Source: Dactylorhiza incarnata (lineage: Eukaryota > Streptophyta > Magnoliopsida > Asparagales > Orchidaceae). From it: a DNA stretch of 64,000 nt. The translations under genes were made by a program, and so were the position numbers. The notes under the pieces were generated by a model, which was not told the DNA's origin, ran no database searches, and worked only from the letters and a program-made list of their open reading frames with translations. Positions 1 to 10,147 of the stretch are shown in pieces (position 1 is the stretch's first letter; the number at the start of each line of letters is the position of its first letter). The stretch is from NCBI GenBank assembly GCA_033032865.1, contig JAWHQI010000121.1:1612001-1676000 (forward strand). Direction: 5' to 3'.

Positions 1-92
1 GAAACATCCTCATGACTATCATCTTCTCTATTTGGATATACAAAGAGAACAGCAGATACGTGCATGTACATCAGCTAGATCAAGGAAACGCA

Positions 93-590
93 TGTACAAC
101 TATTATCAGCATAGGCTAATGGCCCTTTTATCTCGTATTTTTATTATGTATCGAATTAGGCCCATGTCTTTGATCAAGTTAGGGGTCATCAAGGTCGAGA
201 TTTTCGATGTTATTAGTCCAAGCAGTCCTCGCAATTAATTATCATGGTAGCTCTTTTGTACTTAGTCATTAGTAGTTTGGTAGGAATTGTTAGTTGGTAA
301 GAGTCATGTACGCCTATTTAAAGGGATGAGATGTTGGAACGAAGCAATCAAGAAATATTTCTCTCTTTCCTCTTATCAGTTTCCGCTCTTCCCTCTCTCC
401 CTCTCATTTTCCTAGCTGATACCCCATTTAGGGCATCATGACATTGAGCTCTGCTCCCTCGTCACATACCGACGGTAGAGCTCGGTTACTTTTGGACGAC
501 TCCCTTTGTATCTCCGACATCCCCGCCACTCACACCACCTCCAGCCACCTCTCCAACAAGTTTCCAACCACGTTACAGGAGACCCATAAT
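93..590 (+). repeat. Left LTR of element A
   Basis: Aligns with 1690-2180: shared stretches include TTAGTTGGTAAGAGTCA, a CCTATTTAAAGG promoter-like box near 311-324, and GGGCATCATGA. Divergence is high, so the insertion is old. Confidence 0.65.
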
Positions 591-1689
591 ATATTGATAT
601 CAGAGCGTGACTTGCACGAGTGATTTTGCACACCCCCATCATTGTGTGACATGCACATGAGTGAAGCCTGAATGCACTGTGGGTCAATCGCTACATGCGT
701 CGCTCTCCCACCGGAACCCTCGTCGTCTTCCAGAGACGCTACCCCCATCCACCTCCCAGGCCAACAACTCATATTTCCTAGTCAGAGTCTGCAATCAGCA
801 TCAATGGGTCTTCCTCCGCCCAACATGCCAAGCACACGCTAATCTGACCTTTGTTGGAGTAGCACATCCTCTCATCGAGCCACCCGCCCTTGTTCCTTCG
901 AGCCCAATGCTTGCATGTCTCATTTTCAAGTGGCTTGCTTATTGTCGCTTAAGAATCACTTGATTAATTGTATTATTAGCTGATTAATTAATCATAAATC
1001 TATTATATAAAAAGAGGGCAAAATTATTTAATTAAGTAATTTTAATACAAAAAATGGCTTCGCCTTTGTGGGGCTAAGAAATGCACTGTGTTGGTGCCTT
1101 AGTGAAGCCAAGCACGCTTCAATACCCGCGAGGACAATTATCATAATGTTAGCTTAGAGTTCCAGACAAAATTGTTGGGAGGCCATGACAACATAGGAAT
1201 AGATTATAGCGAACCTGGCGTCCACTCATAAGACATCACAGGTATTACGACACGACCCTTGCCTAACTAGATAGCCATATAGTTGTGCAACGAAGTATCT
1301 GACCAGCCATCATACGAGCATTGATCTTGTCCGACCAATAGGTCACTGATATTTCAGCCAACCCAGGTGTTACCCAACCATCGCCGTCTAATGGTGTTTC
1401 ATTAAATGGACGCCTCTATGCCATTAATTGTACACGCCAAGAAGGGGGGTGCTTATATCGATTCTCCTCTCACGCACACGAAGATCAGTATTGTTCTTAG
1501 CAGTCAACGAGCATGGCGTCAACCTATTGATTTTTTTTGCTGGTACAGAGACGACATATTTTGGACTGGACAAAGCTCCGAGCCAATGTTCTATCAAGAA
1601 ATAAGGAACTAGATGATCAACCACGCCTTCAAGTACAGACTTCATACCATGATTCTGAGCATGACAACAAGCCCAAAGAAAAAGAGGGA

Positions 1690-2180
1690 TGATTTGCTAC
1701 GAGCATAAGCTAATCACCATTTTATCTCATATTTGTATGTATCATATTATGTTCATGTTTTTGATGATGTTAGAGCTTCAAGTCTTTGATGTTATGGCTT
1801 GTCGCGGTCGTTGTGATTGATTATCATGGTAGGCCATTTGTATTTTTATAAGTCATTAATAGTTTGTTAAGAGTTGTTAGTTGGTAAGAGTCAAGTAAGC
1901 CTATTTAAAGGCATGAAAAGCTGAAATGAAGCAAGCAAGAAATATTCCCTCATTCCACTTCTTAGTTTCCTCTCTTTTCTCTCTTCCTCTCCTTTCCCTA
2001 CTAGATGCCCCATCTAGGGCATCATGAGGTTGAGCTCAGTTCCCTCGTCGCATCCTCTCAGTCGAGATCGTCTCCCTTCGGCAAACTCCCAGTGTATCTA
2101 TGGCATCCCCACCACTCAGCCAACATCCGTCCACCTCTCAGAAGAGCTTCCAACCATGTTATGGGAAGCCCGTAACGACA
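1690..2180 (+). repeat. Right LTR of element A
   Basis: Direct repeat of 93-590, preceded by the purine tract at about 1674-1689. It contains the same CCTATTTAAAGG box (about 1898-1911) and pyrimidine-rich leader. The 3' border is approximate. Confidence 0.65.
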
Positions 2181-2537
2181 ACTTAGAACAATGCCTAGTT
2201 CTCATATTGTATTTAAAACTATATTAGCATATTTTACTTTATGCTTCTTCTGATTGCTTTAATGCCCACCTTATAGAGAGGGGCGCGGTAACTTTTGGAC
2301 TTGTACTAAATTTACCTTAAGAAAATAGAATTGAGTGAAACGGCCCGCTAGACCGCCACAATCCAAATGCTTTACTTACTTTATCAGAGGCCACGCTTGC
2401 TCGATTTATTTTATAATTTGCAGTGGCGTTTTTGCAACTAATATTAAGCAAAATACCAAGCAGAATACCGAAAGCTTTTGAATATGTAGAGCAACCTGTA
2501 ACAGAAGATATATATATATATATGTATATATATATGC
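2181..2537. other. Unassigned AT-rich stretch with a TA microsatellite
   Basis: No frame or repeat partner recognised. A (TA)n run with one interruption occupies 2509-2535 and marks where similarity to 26985-27094 begins just to its right. Confidence 0.5.
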
Positions 2538-2670
2538 TTAACTAAAATTTTACATAATTGTAGTTATCGTGTTATATCATTTATAGTTTTAATTTGTTGC
2601 AAGTTTAGTTGTCGGTTATGAGTCTTATTCATATAGTCAACATATACTTTGTTAGAACAATCCTGCTTCA
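2538..2670 (+). repeat. 3' part of a left LTR of element E0
   Basis: About 130 bp align with 26970-27094 (shared TTTGTTGCAAGTTTAGTTG and TTATTCATATAGTCAAC). The stretch is directly followed by TTTGGTATCAAAGCC (2672-2686), a tRNA-iMet-like PBS. The upstream part of the LTR is missing or unrecognisable, so this LTR looks truncated at the TA microsatellite. Confidence 0.55.
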
Positions 2671-4800
2671 GTTTGGTATCAAAGCCTCAAGTTCGAACTT
2701 AGCCTAGGGTACGCGGGGATAGAGTATACAGATTATTCATGACATGTTAGTCGCCTAGCACAATTTAATTATAGTCATAATTATCAACCACTAAGCTATG
2801 GTTGCTACTCCTCTCCTCTATACGAAGACCAAAGCCCGATTATACTCAACCACAGAGGAAACATCTAAAGAGGCTCACGTACTATCACATGGGTTATCAT
2901 TGTTACTCATGTCCTCTATTTGAGAATATCGAGCCCCTTTATGTTCAACTGTTGGGGAAGCCGCATAGAGGCCACCCTCTTGAAAATGTCAGTACCATGT
3001 AGATGAAGAATGTTAAATTTGGAGTTCTATTTGCTCGGTTTGACCGCATATATGCTCTCTTCGATGCTCACGGCCATCACCTAAAATCTTACTAAATTTG
3101 CATAAGGAAAATTTCGACGTGAAAAGATTTAGGAGTTTGGATCAAACCACTCCTTCCATAGCCCAGTGCCCTACAAAAAATCCATCTTTGGATAGTTGAA
3201 TGAGTCTACCACTAACCCAATAATGCAAATTCAGAAACGTAACATTGAGATTATTATGGATGTTCCCAAGAGCGACATTGGCCTAGAATGTCTACTACCA
3301 ATGTCTAGCCTTACTGGAGATGGGACTCAAGTAAGAGACTTGTCTACGAGTATAGGATCTGTGAAGCATCTTCTCATTATATCTCTAAGCCCGCCCATCC
3401 CTTAGGATGTGGAATTTAGTATTGTGTATGGAGGGCAGGTCTTCCACACACCCGCACTCCAGATTTCTCGGGAACCTATCATAGTACTCGTCATACATAC
3501 AACAAGGTTCCTTGTATCTTACTCGGTGAGCCACCCTATGTGTTTTCCACTCTTAGAGGCATTCAACACATTCTAAAGTTGTGTCATACTGTCAATGTCT
3601 CAGGTATTTATTATGGTGATTGTTGTAATCGCAACAAATTTCCTACACACTACTAAAAGAGGCTCCCGATAAGCCACCACTAATTAGGGATATACTCGTC
3701 ATTAGTGAGTCAATCGAGATTGAGAGTGCTCTCGATGGCTCAAATACCTATGTTAAAATTGTCAACACTCGTGGAGGCATCCAACATGTTATAGTGTCGC
3801 ATCTTATTGTTGATGTCTCGTGTGATCATTTGAATAATCATCGCACTCGCAATGAATTTTTCTACATCCCACTCATTGAGCCTCCTGGCCATGCGCTCCT
3901 CAATAAAATGACCTGGGATGTTGTAGCATCATTATGTAGGATGCATGTTGAGTCTGTTGACCATCATTAAACCCAATCCTTGAGTCTATTGACCATCATT
4001 TATCTGGCGTAGGATCACTGGCAATAATAAAATTTATATATCTTACGTGGATAGTCACGAAAAATCATAGAGCTTTAAAGAAGGTGAACAAGTAAAGATA
4101 TGTATACATGTTGAGATGTTCCCTCTGGGAACGGCTTGAAAATGAAATGCAAGGTGAATGGGCCTCTATATAATTATCGAGAGAATTTGGGCAAATGCTG
4201 ATGAACTCAATATTCCTAAGAACACAAAATTTTAACATTAAATATTTGACTTCATTCTATGAGCCACATGATTACAAGAGTCCATTATCTCTCTCCACCC
4301 TAGAGCCTCCACATGTCCTCCATTAGCCATCCCAGTCTTCCCCTACCCCTGAGTCGACAGTACTACCAGCACCCCATTCAGCATCGACATCACTACCAAC
4401 ATAATTCCAACAAACTCAACATCAACATCGTTCTTAACGTCGACAGCAGTATCAACAACATCACTATCACCATCAGTATACTATCTTCACCACTGACATC
4501 ATCTTCTCAGAATCTGACATCTTCAACATTCTCTCCTGCAGCTACAACAACATTCTCAGTACCTTTATCAGCATCAGCTCCAACAGTACCATCTCCAACA
4601 CTCCCAGTGGTAACATACTCATATCCATTTGATGTTTTCATAGAGATCCTAGCTCACGAGATCACGACAGCACCAGAGCTAGAGTGATTCACCTCACCTT
4701 CCAATGAGGCATATCATCTTCATTCACGAAGAATAATGCTTTCAAGACGAGGGCATTTGATGGGGATCACACCGCACTTTGGGTCTATGGGACGATTAAG
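2671..4800 (+). mobile_element. Internal region of element E0, coding content unrecognised
   Basis: This lies between the PBS at 2672 and the start of the right-hand copy of the E0 LTR. I could not find gag zinc knuckle, protease, RT or integrase motifs. Only short frames exist, and several in-frame stops break anything longer. It is probably the body of a non-autonomous or heavily decayed LTR element. Its other end lies at 26312-27094 beyond the nested insertions. Confidence 0.4.
4313..4687 (+). CDS. Ser/Thr/Pro-rich low-complexity ORF, doubtful
   Basis: 124-codon open frame of low complexity: His/Gln/Asn-rich at first, then Ser/Thr/Ala/Pro-rich after about residue 55. No domain is recognised. 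It sits near the 3' end of element E0 and may be a remnant of its coding region, or just a C- and A-rich composition effect. I do not assign a function. Confidence 0.2.
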   Translation: MSSISHPSLPLPLSRQYYQHPIQHRHHYQHNSNKLNINIVLNVDSSINNITITISILSSPLTSSSQNLTSSTFSPAATTTFSVPLSASAPTVPSPTLPVVTYSYPFDVFIEILAHEITTAPELE

Positions 4801-4925
4801 ACTGTTCATTTAAAGTGATTCGACGATCGAGGAATTTTAGTACCTTTTTATGTATTTTTATTTCGTATGTTTTGGAGACCGCCATGATCGGAGAATCATG
4901 ACTTCTCCTTAGTCTACTATATTTC

Positions 4926-6084
4926 TGACGTAGGACGAATCTATAGGCGGTAGATGAACGATGACCTAACCCTACATGCAATGCAAATCCGACGGCGAAT
5001 TCAAATTAAGCAATAAATAATTAAATCACACTTAGATAATTTTAACAAACGCAAAATAATTCTCTAGGGCAAAGCAAGCTTCGACTTTCCTCCGCGTGGA
5101 GGGCCAAAGAGGATATGCAGCGAACAAATCCTGCAAAGCATGAGAATAATCCAAAGCAAAACACTACAAAACTATAGATCCAATTAAGCACGAGTTAATA
5201 TCATATAATATGCTGAAAATAAACGTCCGTACAAAAAACAAAACCCACAGGTTGTGGGGATGTTGTAGGCGGGAGATCCGGAGAGGAGCGACGATGCGGC
5301 GGCTGAAATCTGAGTGTCGGCGGCTGGATCTGAGTGGGGGTGGCTGTTTTGGAAGGTGCGGGACTGGTTTTGGGCGGATCTGAGTGGAGGGGGCAGATTC
5401 TGGATGTGGAGGGACTGGATGGCAGATTTGGGCGAGTTTTGGTGGGGAAAACTGAAGGAGGTGGACTGGATCTGTGCGGCAGCGACTGGGGCGGTGGAGC
5501 AGGCGGTTGAATTTCTGGGTTGTATTGGGTAGTGGCAGCGGGGTTAAAGGGGTCTGGTGTGGGAGGCGGCTAGGGGAGAAGGGGGCAGGATGGGCGGTGA
5601 CAGGAGGGGGATCTTGCTGCAGTTTCTGGACAGCAGTAAAGGGAGGGGGCTGGCTGTTTGGAGGGTTGTGGAGGCGGCGGTGGAGGGATTTAATGGTGGA
5701 AAATGAAGGCTAGAGTTGGGTATTACCTTTGGGAGAAAGGATAGCGCCTAGGAGTCGTCACCGCGGAGGGATCGCGGGATTTCTCTTCTCCAAAATTTGC
5801 AATAGCTATAGCAACCCTCATACAGTCTTATTTATAATAAAGAGAAATTAGGGCATCCCATCATCAACAACTATGATTGGTCGGAGATGGGATAGCCCGA
5901 TTAGCATCAATAATAAAGCAAAAATGACAATATAATATATGAAATCATGTTGAAACGACAGGTCGGACGCATCCGTGGATTCGGATCATCGATCCGAGTA
6001 CGCCATTTATGGTAAGTAGCCAATCAGCCCCAAACGGCCCAAAACTCGTCCTATGTTGCGAGTCCGCATCTCCATTCCGCATCA
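4926..6084 (-). repeat. Left (3') LTR of E1
   Basis: Matches 16531-16581 plus 25277-26311 along its length. It holds a G-rich block (5270-5710) whose open frames (Trp/Gly-rich) are compositional and not genes. Confidence 0.85.
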
Positions 6085-6207
6085 TTCTTCCCGGCTTGAA
6101 AGAATTCATCTCCTGATGAATAGAGATTGGAATTATCTCGGTGTAAGCCAGGTAAGACTCGATGAGGCCCACCAGAGGTCGTCCAAGTATCGTCGATGGT
6201 AAAGTAT

Positions 6208-7518
6208 TGAAAGTGCACAGTTAATCTCACTAGAATTCTCTAAATGGGGTGAATAGAGATTTAAAAATACTTTGTGTTATTATATATATATGTGTAATAA
6301 TCACAGATTTAGGCTTCCCACGCACCAACAAAAATTAAGCAAGTAAAGAAGAAAAATAACAAGAAGAAAAACACAGCACAACACAAGGAAATATAGTGGT
6401 TCCCCAAACTTTGGGTAGTCCACTCTTTTACCCCCTTTGGTAGGAATTCACTAACTTGCACTGAGTCTTTTGATAAGGAGACTCTTAGAACCAGACCGAG
6501 TTTTTTGATAAGGAGACTCTTAGAACCACTACAACTGAATTTTTTGAAGAGAGATTCTAAAAACTCTTTTACAATGTTTGAAAATGAAATTAGAAAGAGA
6601 AGAAGAGGTAGAACAAGTAGAAGAACAGAAAACAATATATGTAAGAAGGAATCTTCTTCCTAGCAAGAAGATTAGAAGCACAAGTATAGTGAATAGGATC
6701 TCTCTTCTATAGTGAGAAGGAGATTGTAAGCTTTTCTCTCTTTTGTGAGAGCTTTCAGAATTTGCCGCAGAGTGGCTTCAGAAGAAGGAGAAGATGAAGG
6801 CTTTCTCTTTTGCTGCAGCACACTATCTCTTTTCTCAATTTTCTCACTGTTCACTTGGGAGCTCTTCCTCTTTTTCAAATGTATATGGTGGATCACTTGT
6901 TATCATTTTCTGTCGACCTCCTTATTTATAGCTCTGTTTGAAATATAATGCTAAAGGAAAATAATCAATTAGCAGACAAAGAATTAGAAAGAGATAAGGG
7001 TTTCCATAATTAATATTTTTGTAGAAGGAAAAGAATTCATTCTGATTTCAAATAATATCCATAATAATCTTAATCAAATAAGCAAAGAATCAAATAGAAG
7101 GAACGGCTGATTTAGAACGGTTATAAAAGAATAATATTATTTCATACAAATCAGATCCACAGAAAGAAGGAAAGAAATCTGGCGTGTTTTTGAATTACTT
7201 ATATCGACGTGCGTCGATTACTATTCGACGTAAACGTCGATTTCATCCTGGCTGGACGTCAAGAGGAGAATAAGGAAGGTGTGTCGACTAGGATGCGTCG
7301 ACTTTATCACATGCGTCGAATAGAAGTCAGAGGTACGTCGACTAAGATTACGTCGAATTCTTCTTAGAGTTACTTCGACTCATTCTGAGAGAAACGTCGA
7401 CTATATTTCGACGTTGCGTCGAATATTATTCGACGCATATTTACTTAGCCCAACTTTTCATACTTAGAATTAATAATCTACTCAATTCTAGGGGTTAAGA
7501 TAAATCATTTTCCCAACA
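6208..7518 (-). repeat. 3' LTR of E2
   Basis: 1311 bp. It differs from the 5' LTR by scattered substitutions and small indels, including a longer TA run and an extra 12-bp AAGAAAAATAAC unit in the 5' LTR. The CGTCGA/TCGACG cluster is at about 7202-7437. Confidence 0.88.
7202..7437. promoter_or_regulatory. CGTCGA/TCGACG cluster in the 3' LTR of E2
   Basis: Twelve hexamers by my count in about 240 bp. At least two are arranged as CGTCGA-7 nt-TCGACG. The same cluster is in the 5' LTR at 13592-13826. In the element's own orientation this lies in the first fifth of the LTR, in the U3 region. Confidence 0.6.
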
Positions 7519-7715
7519 ATCTCCCCATATTTGTCTTAACCCTATATAGAGAGAAATTGTATCAGCTTTTAATCAACAAAGCAAAGCATTTATATAGAGA
7601 AGAGATATGCTAAGCAATCAGAAGAAAATAGAATAAGAAATTATATAAACAATTTTCATGTTCAGTTGGGTAATCAGCATTTAAGCATAGACAAATGTTT
7701 AAATAGAGTATATCA

Positions 7716-9688
7716 TCATTGTTCAGGGGTAGGAGGAGTTTTTCTTTTCCTAGTGAATACTTTTAAGGATTGCTCCTTCTCAGCAGCAGGTGATTCCCTC
7801 AGCTCCCCCAGAGTCTCAGCAATTTGCTCCCGTTGGGATGGAACTTCTGTTGAGCCTTCTACTTCTTCTTCAGTTTCCTTTTCATTTCTAGTTTCAGGTA
7901 TAACAGCATTTGGCTCCCCCTGAGTCTCAGCTCCCTTTTCAGCTACATTCTCTGCTCTACTTGCCTCCCCTTGCAATAGATCCACTTGTTGTGCAGCTTC
8001 TCTTGCTATAATCAGTACATTTGATATCTGCTCTTCAGTATGTAGCTCTGGTACTACTTCATTTCCAATGGTCTTGAGTAGAGCTAAACTGTCAGATTTT
8101 GAAGGATGAGGGGTTTTGTGAGAGGGAGTTTTGTGGCTGGAGAGCTGCTCTTCATCTAACTTCTCCCCCTTCTTGACCTTCTTAGCCAAGGAGGTGAAGA
8201 AAGACTTGGTGACCCTAGATGAAGAGATAGAGGATTTCAGGTTTTGCACAGAGGCATTGACCCCATCTATTTGGGTTTGCATGTGCATGATGAAAGAGTG
8301 AATTTGAGAGCAGTGTCCATCCAGCAAGTCCTGAAACTTTTGGGCTGCTGACTGGATACACTGGGTGATGAGGTTTTCAGTGGATGGTTCAGAATGTGGT
8401 GATCGAGGAGGAGATAATGGTGGAGGTGAATGTGAAGAAGGTGGAGAGGGGACTGTAGTATGTTGAGGAGGTGTATTTGATGGAGGAGGTGGAGGAATAG
8501 AAGAGGGTTGAGCAGGTGACTGATTTGGTATTTGGGAAGGAGTGGATGATGGTGGTACAGAAGAGATGTCTGCATGAAGAGGAGGAGGAGGTGAAGATGA
8601 ATGAGCAGGAGAGTTAGGAGGAGATGGAGACCTTTCAGGAATGGAACCAGGCTTGGGAATTTGCCTGGTCCATTTAGAGAAGATGGCTATTGACATCCTT
8701 TTTCCAGGAGGGATAGGGATTCCTTTTGACTTACATAGGTCAGGGAAGGAGTGGAAGAGTACTTGACTCATGATTCTCATATAGGCATTCTCTTTATGAG
8801 AGTATTTGTAGTCTATCATTTTGAGCAGGAGGCTGGCCCAGTCTACCTTCTTCTTCAGCACAAGGGCCCCCATGATGTTCAGTTGTTGTTTGGGTAACTG
8901 CATCATGGGCAGAGATCTTGCATAGTAGAATTTTTCCTACTATATCTGTCAGTAATCTATATTCATCAGAAAAGTCAATTTTCTTCAGGTGGATTGGTCT
9001 ATCTTTTGAAAACTTCATGGTGATTAACAGATTCTTGATTTCATCAGGGGTGAGTTCCACGGGTTCATCACCTGATAAGGGAATGATGAAGGAGACATAT
9101 TTAGTTACTCTTTAGAAACTGATTTTCTTTCCCTATTTGAGTTGGACAAAAATAACATTGTAATGTACCTGATGGAAGATCAAAGGTAGTCTTAATGTGT
9201 TCAGTAATCTATATTCCTCAGAAAAGTCAATTTTTTTCAGGTGGATTGGTCTATCTTTTGAAAACTTCATGGTGATTAACAGATTCTTGATTTCATCAGG
9301 GGTGAGTTCCACATGTTCATCACCTGATAAGGGAATGATGAAGGAGACTTATTTAGTTACTCTTTAGAAACTGATTTTCTTTCCCTATTTGAGTTGGACA
9401 AAAATAGCATTGTAATGTACCTGATGGAAGATCAAAGGTAGTCCTAATGTGTTCTGCAGAGATTGAGACAGGTGCCTCATGGATTGTTCCTTGGATTTCT
9501 CCTTGTTCAGATATCTGAGCATGAGTCATGAGCTCTGTGAGTTCTGTCTCCAGGAGCTTGCATCTTGTGGAGATGAGCTTGTCAAATCCAGCTTCTGTAA
9601 ACAGAGCTATGATGTTCTTGTAGTTTTCGGCGGCGGCTTGGAAGGATTTGAGGTCAATGTCGAACCCAGAGTTTATCTTGGGAGCCAT
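7716..9688 (-). pseudogene. ORF3 of E2: plant-transposon-type domain plus Pro-rich and coiled-coil regions, frameshifted
   Basis: Three minus-strand frames follow one another. 9688-9353 starts MAPKINSGFDIDLKSF and contains VSISAEHIRTTFDLPSG. 9060-8794 continues with MELTPDEIKNLLITMKFSKDRP. 8906-7716 (396 codons) carries VDWASLLLKMIDYKY, then a Pro/Ser-rich region (about residues 85-170), then helices with likely coiled coil and an acidic Glu-rich tail. The order of a small globular domain, a proline-rich region and a coiled coil next to the 3' LTR resembles the extra ORF of plant SIRE-type copia elements and the 'putative plant transposon protein' family. That comparison is from memory, not a search. 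A 252-bp tandem duplication (8949-9452) breaks the frame. Confidence 0.6.
8949..9452 (-). repeat. 252-bp tandem duplication inside E2 ORF3
   Basis: Copies 8949-9200 and 9201-9452 are nearly identical, with a few substitutions (e.g. ATTCATCAG/ATTCCTCAG). 252 is a multiple of three, but each copy carries the same stop in the ORF3 frame, so the duplication does not keep the protein open. Confidence 0.85.
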
Positions 9689-9779
9689 TGTAGGTCAGTG
9701 AGAAAGAGGAAGAAATGATTGGACTAAGAGGTAAGAGAGATGAAAGATGCAGAGTGCGAGAGAATTTCTAACTGAAGAG

Positions 9780-10045
9780 TCTATTTAAGTCAGGTGAAAC
9801 GTCGAAATGAGACACAATTCGAGGCATATTCGGTACTACAGTGGATGTGACCGAAAATATTTTAGTATTGCCGCTCTTTTTCATGAAGTCGACGTTACGT
9901 TGAGTGGAATTCGACGTAAGCGTCGGTACAATCTGAGGTAAGATGTTAGGGTTTCATATCGACGTATACGTCGATTGGAGTCGACGCATGCGTCGATTTA
10001 AGTTATTATTGATAGTTATCGACGGTGCGTTGATTATAAAATCTA
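9780..10045. promoter_or_regulatory. CGTCGA/TCGACG cluster in the gag-ORF3 spacer of E2
   Basis: Eight CGTCGA or TCGACG hexamers by my count, among them a dyad CGTCGA-6 nt-TCGACG near 9970-9990. This is the same motif as in the LTRs and the gag 3' end. The function is not known. It lies between gag and the ORF3 start, where an internal promoter, a splice signal or a protein-binding array could sit. Confidence 0.5.
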
Positions 10046-10147
10046 CATGACTTTTATTTTCCTGAAAAGTTTTTGGGTTTGCCCTTGAGAGATTATTTCT
10101 TCCTGCTCCTAATGTTTTCTAAGACAGTCTTGTACTAATTTTTATAG

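Larger units (their letters stand above)
93..2180 (+). mobile_element. Short non-autonomous LTR element (element A)
   Basis: Two diverged direct repeats of about 490 bp (93-590 and 1690-2180) flank about 1.1 kb. A purine tract (AAAGAGGGA) ends at 1689, immediately before the TG that opens the second repeat. The first repeat is followed by TGATATCAGAGCG, a tRNA-iMet-like primer site (595-607). The interior has no gag or pol similarity that I can recognise; its longest frames are about 100 codons and look random. I infer a TRIM/LARD-like non-autonomous element. The 3' LTR border and the TSD could not be fixed. Confidence 0.65.

Noticed and set aside
5314..5713. Trp/Gly-rich ORFs
   Set aside because: G-rich LTR block of E1, duplicated at 25560-25900 with different frames; not conserved as protein.
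6309..6896. Small ORFs repeated at 12619-13236
   Set aside because: Duplicated only because they lie in the two LTRs of E2; Phe/Leu/Lys-rich low complexity.
7202..7437. CRISPR-like array of short repeats
   Set aside because: Eukaryotic retroelement LTR; the repeats are 6-mers without constant-length spacers or a long direct repeat.
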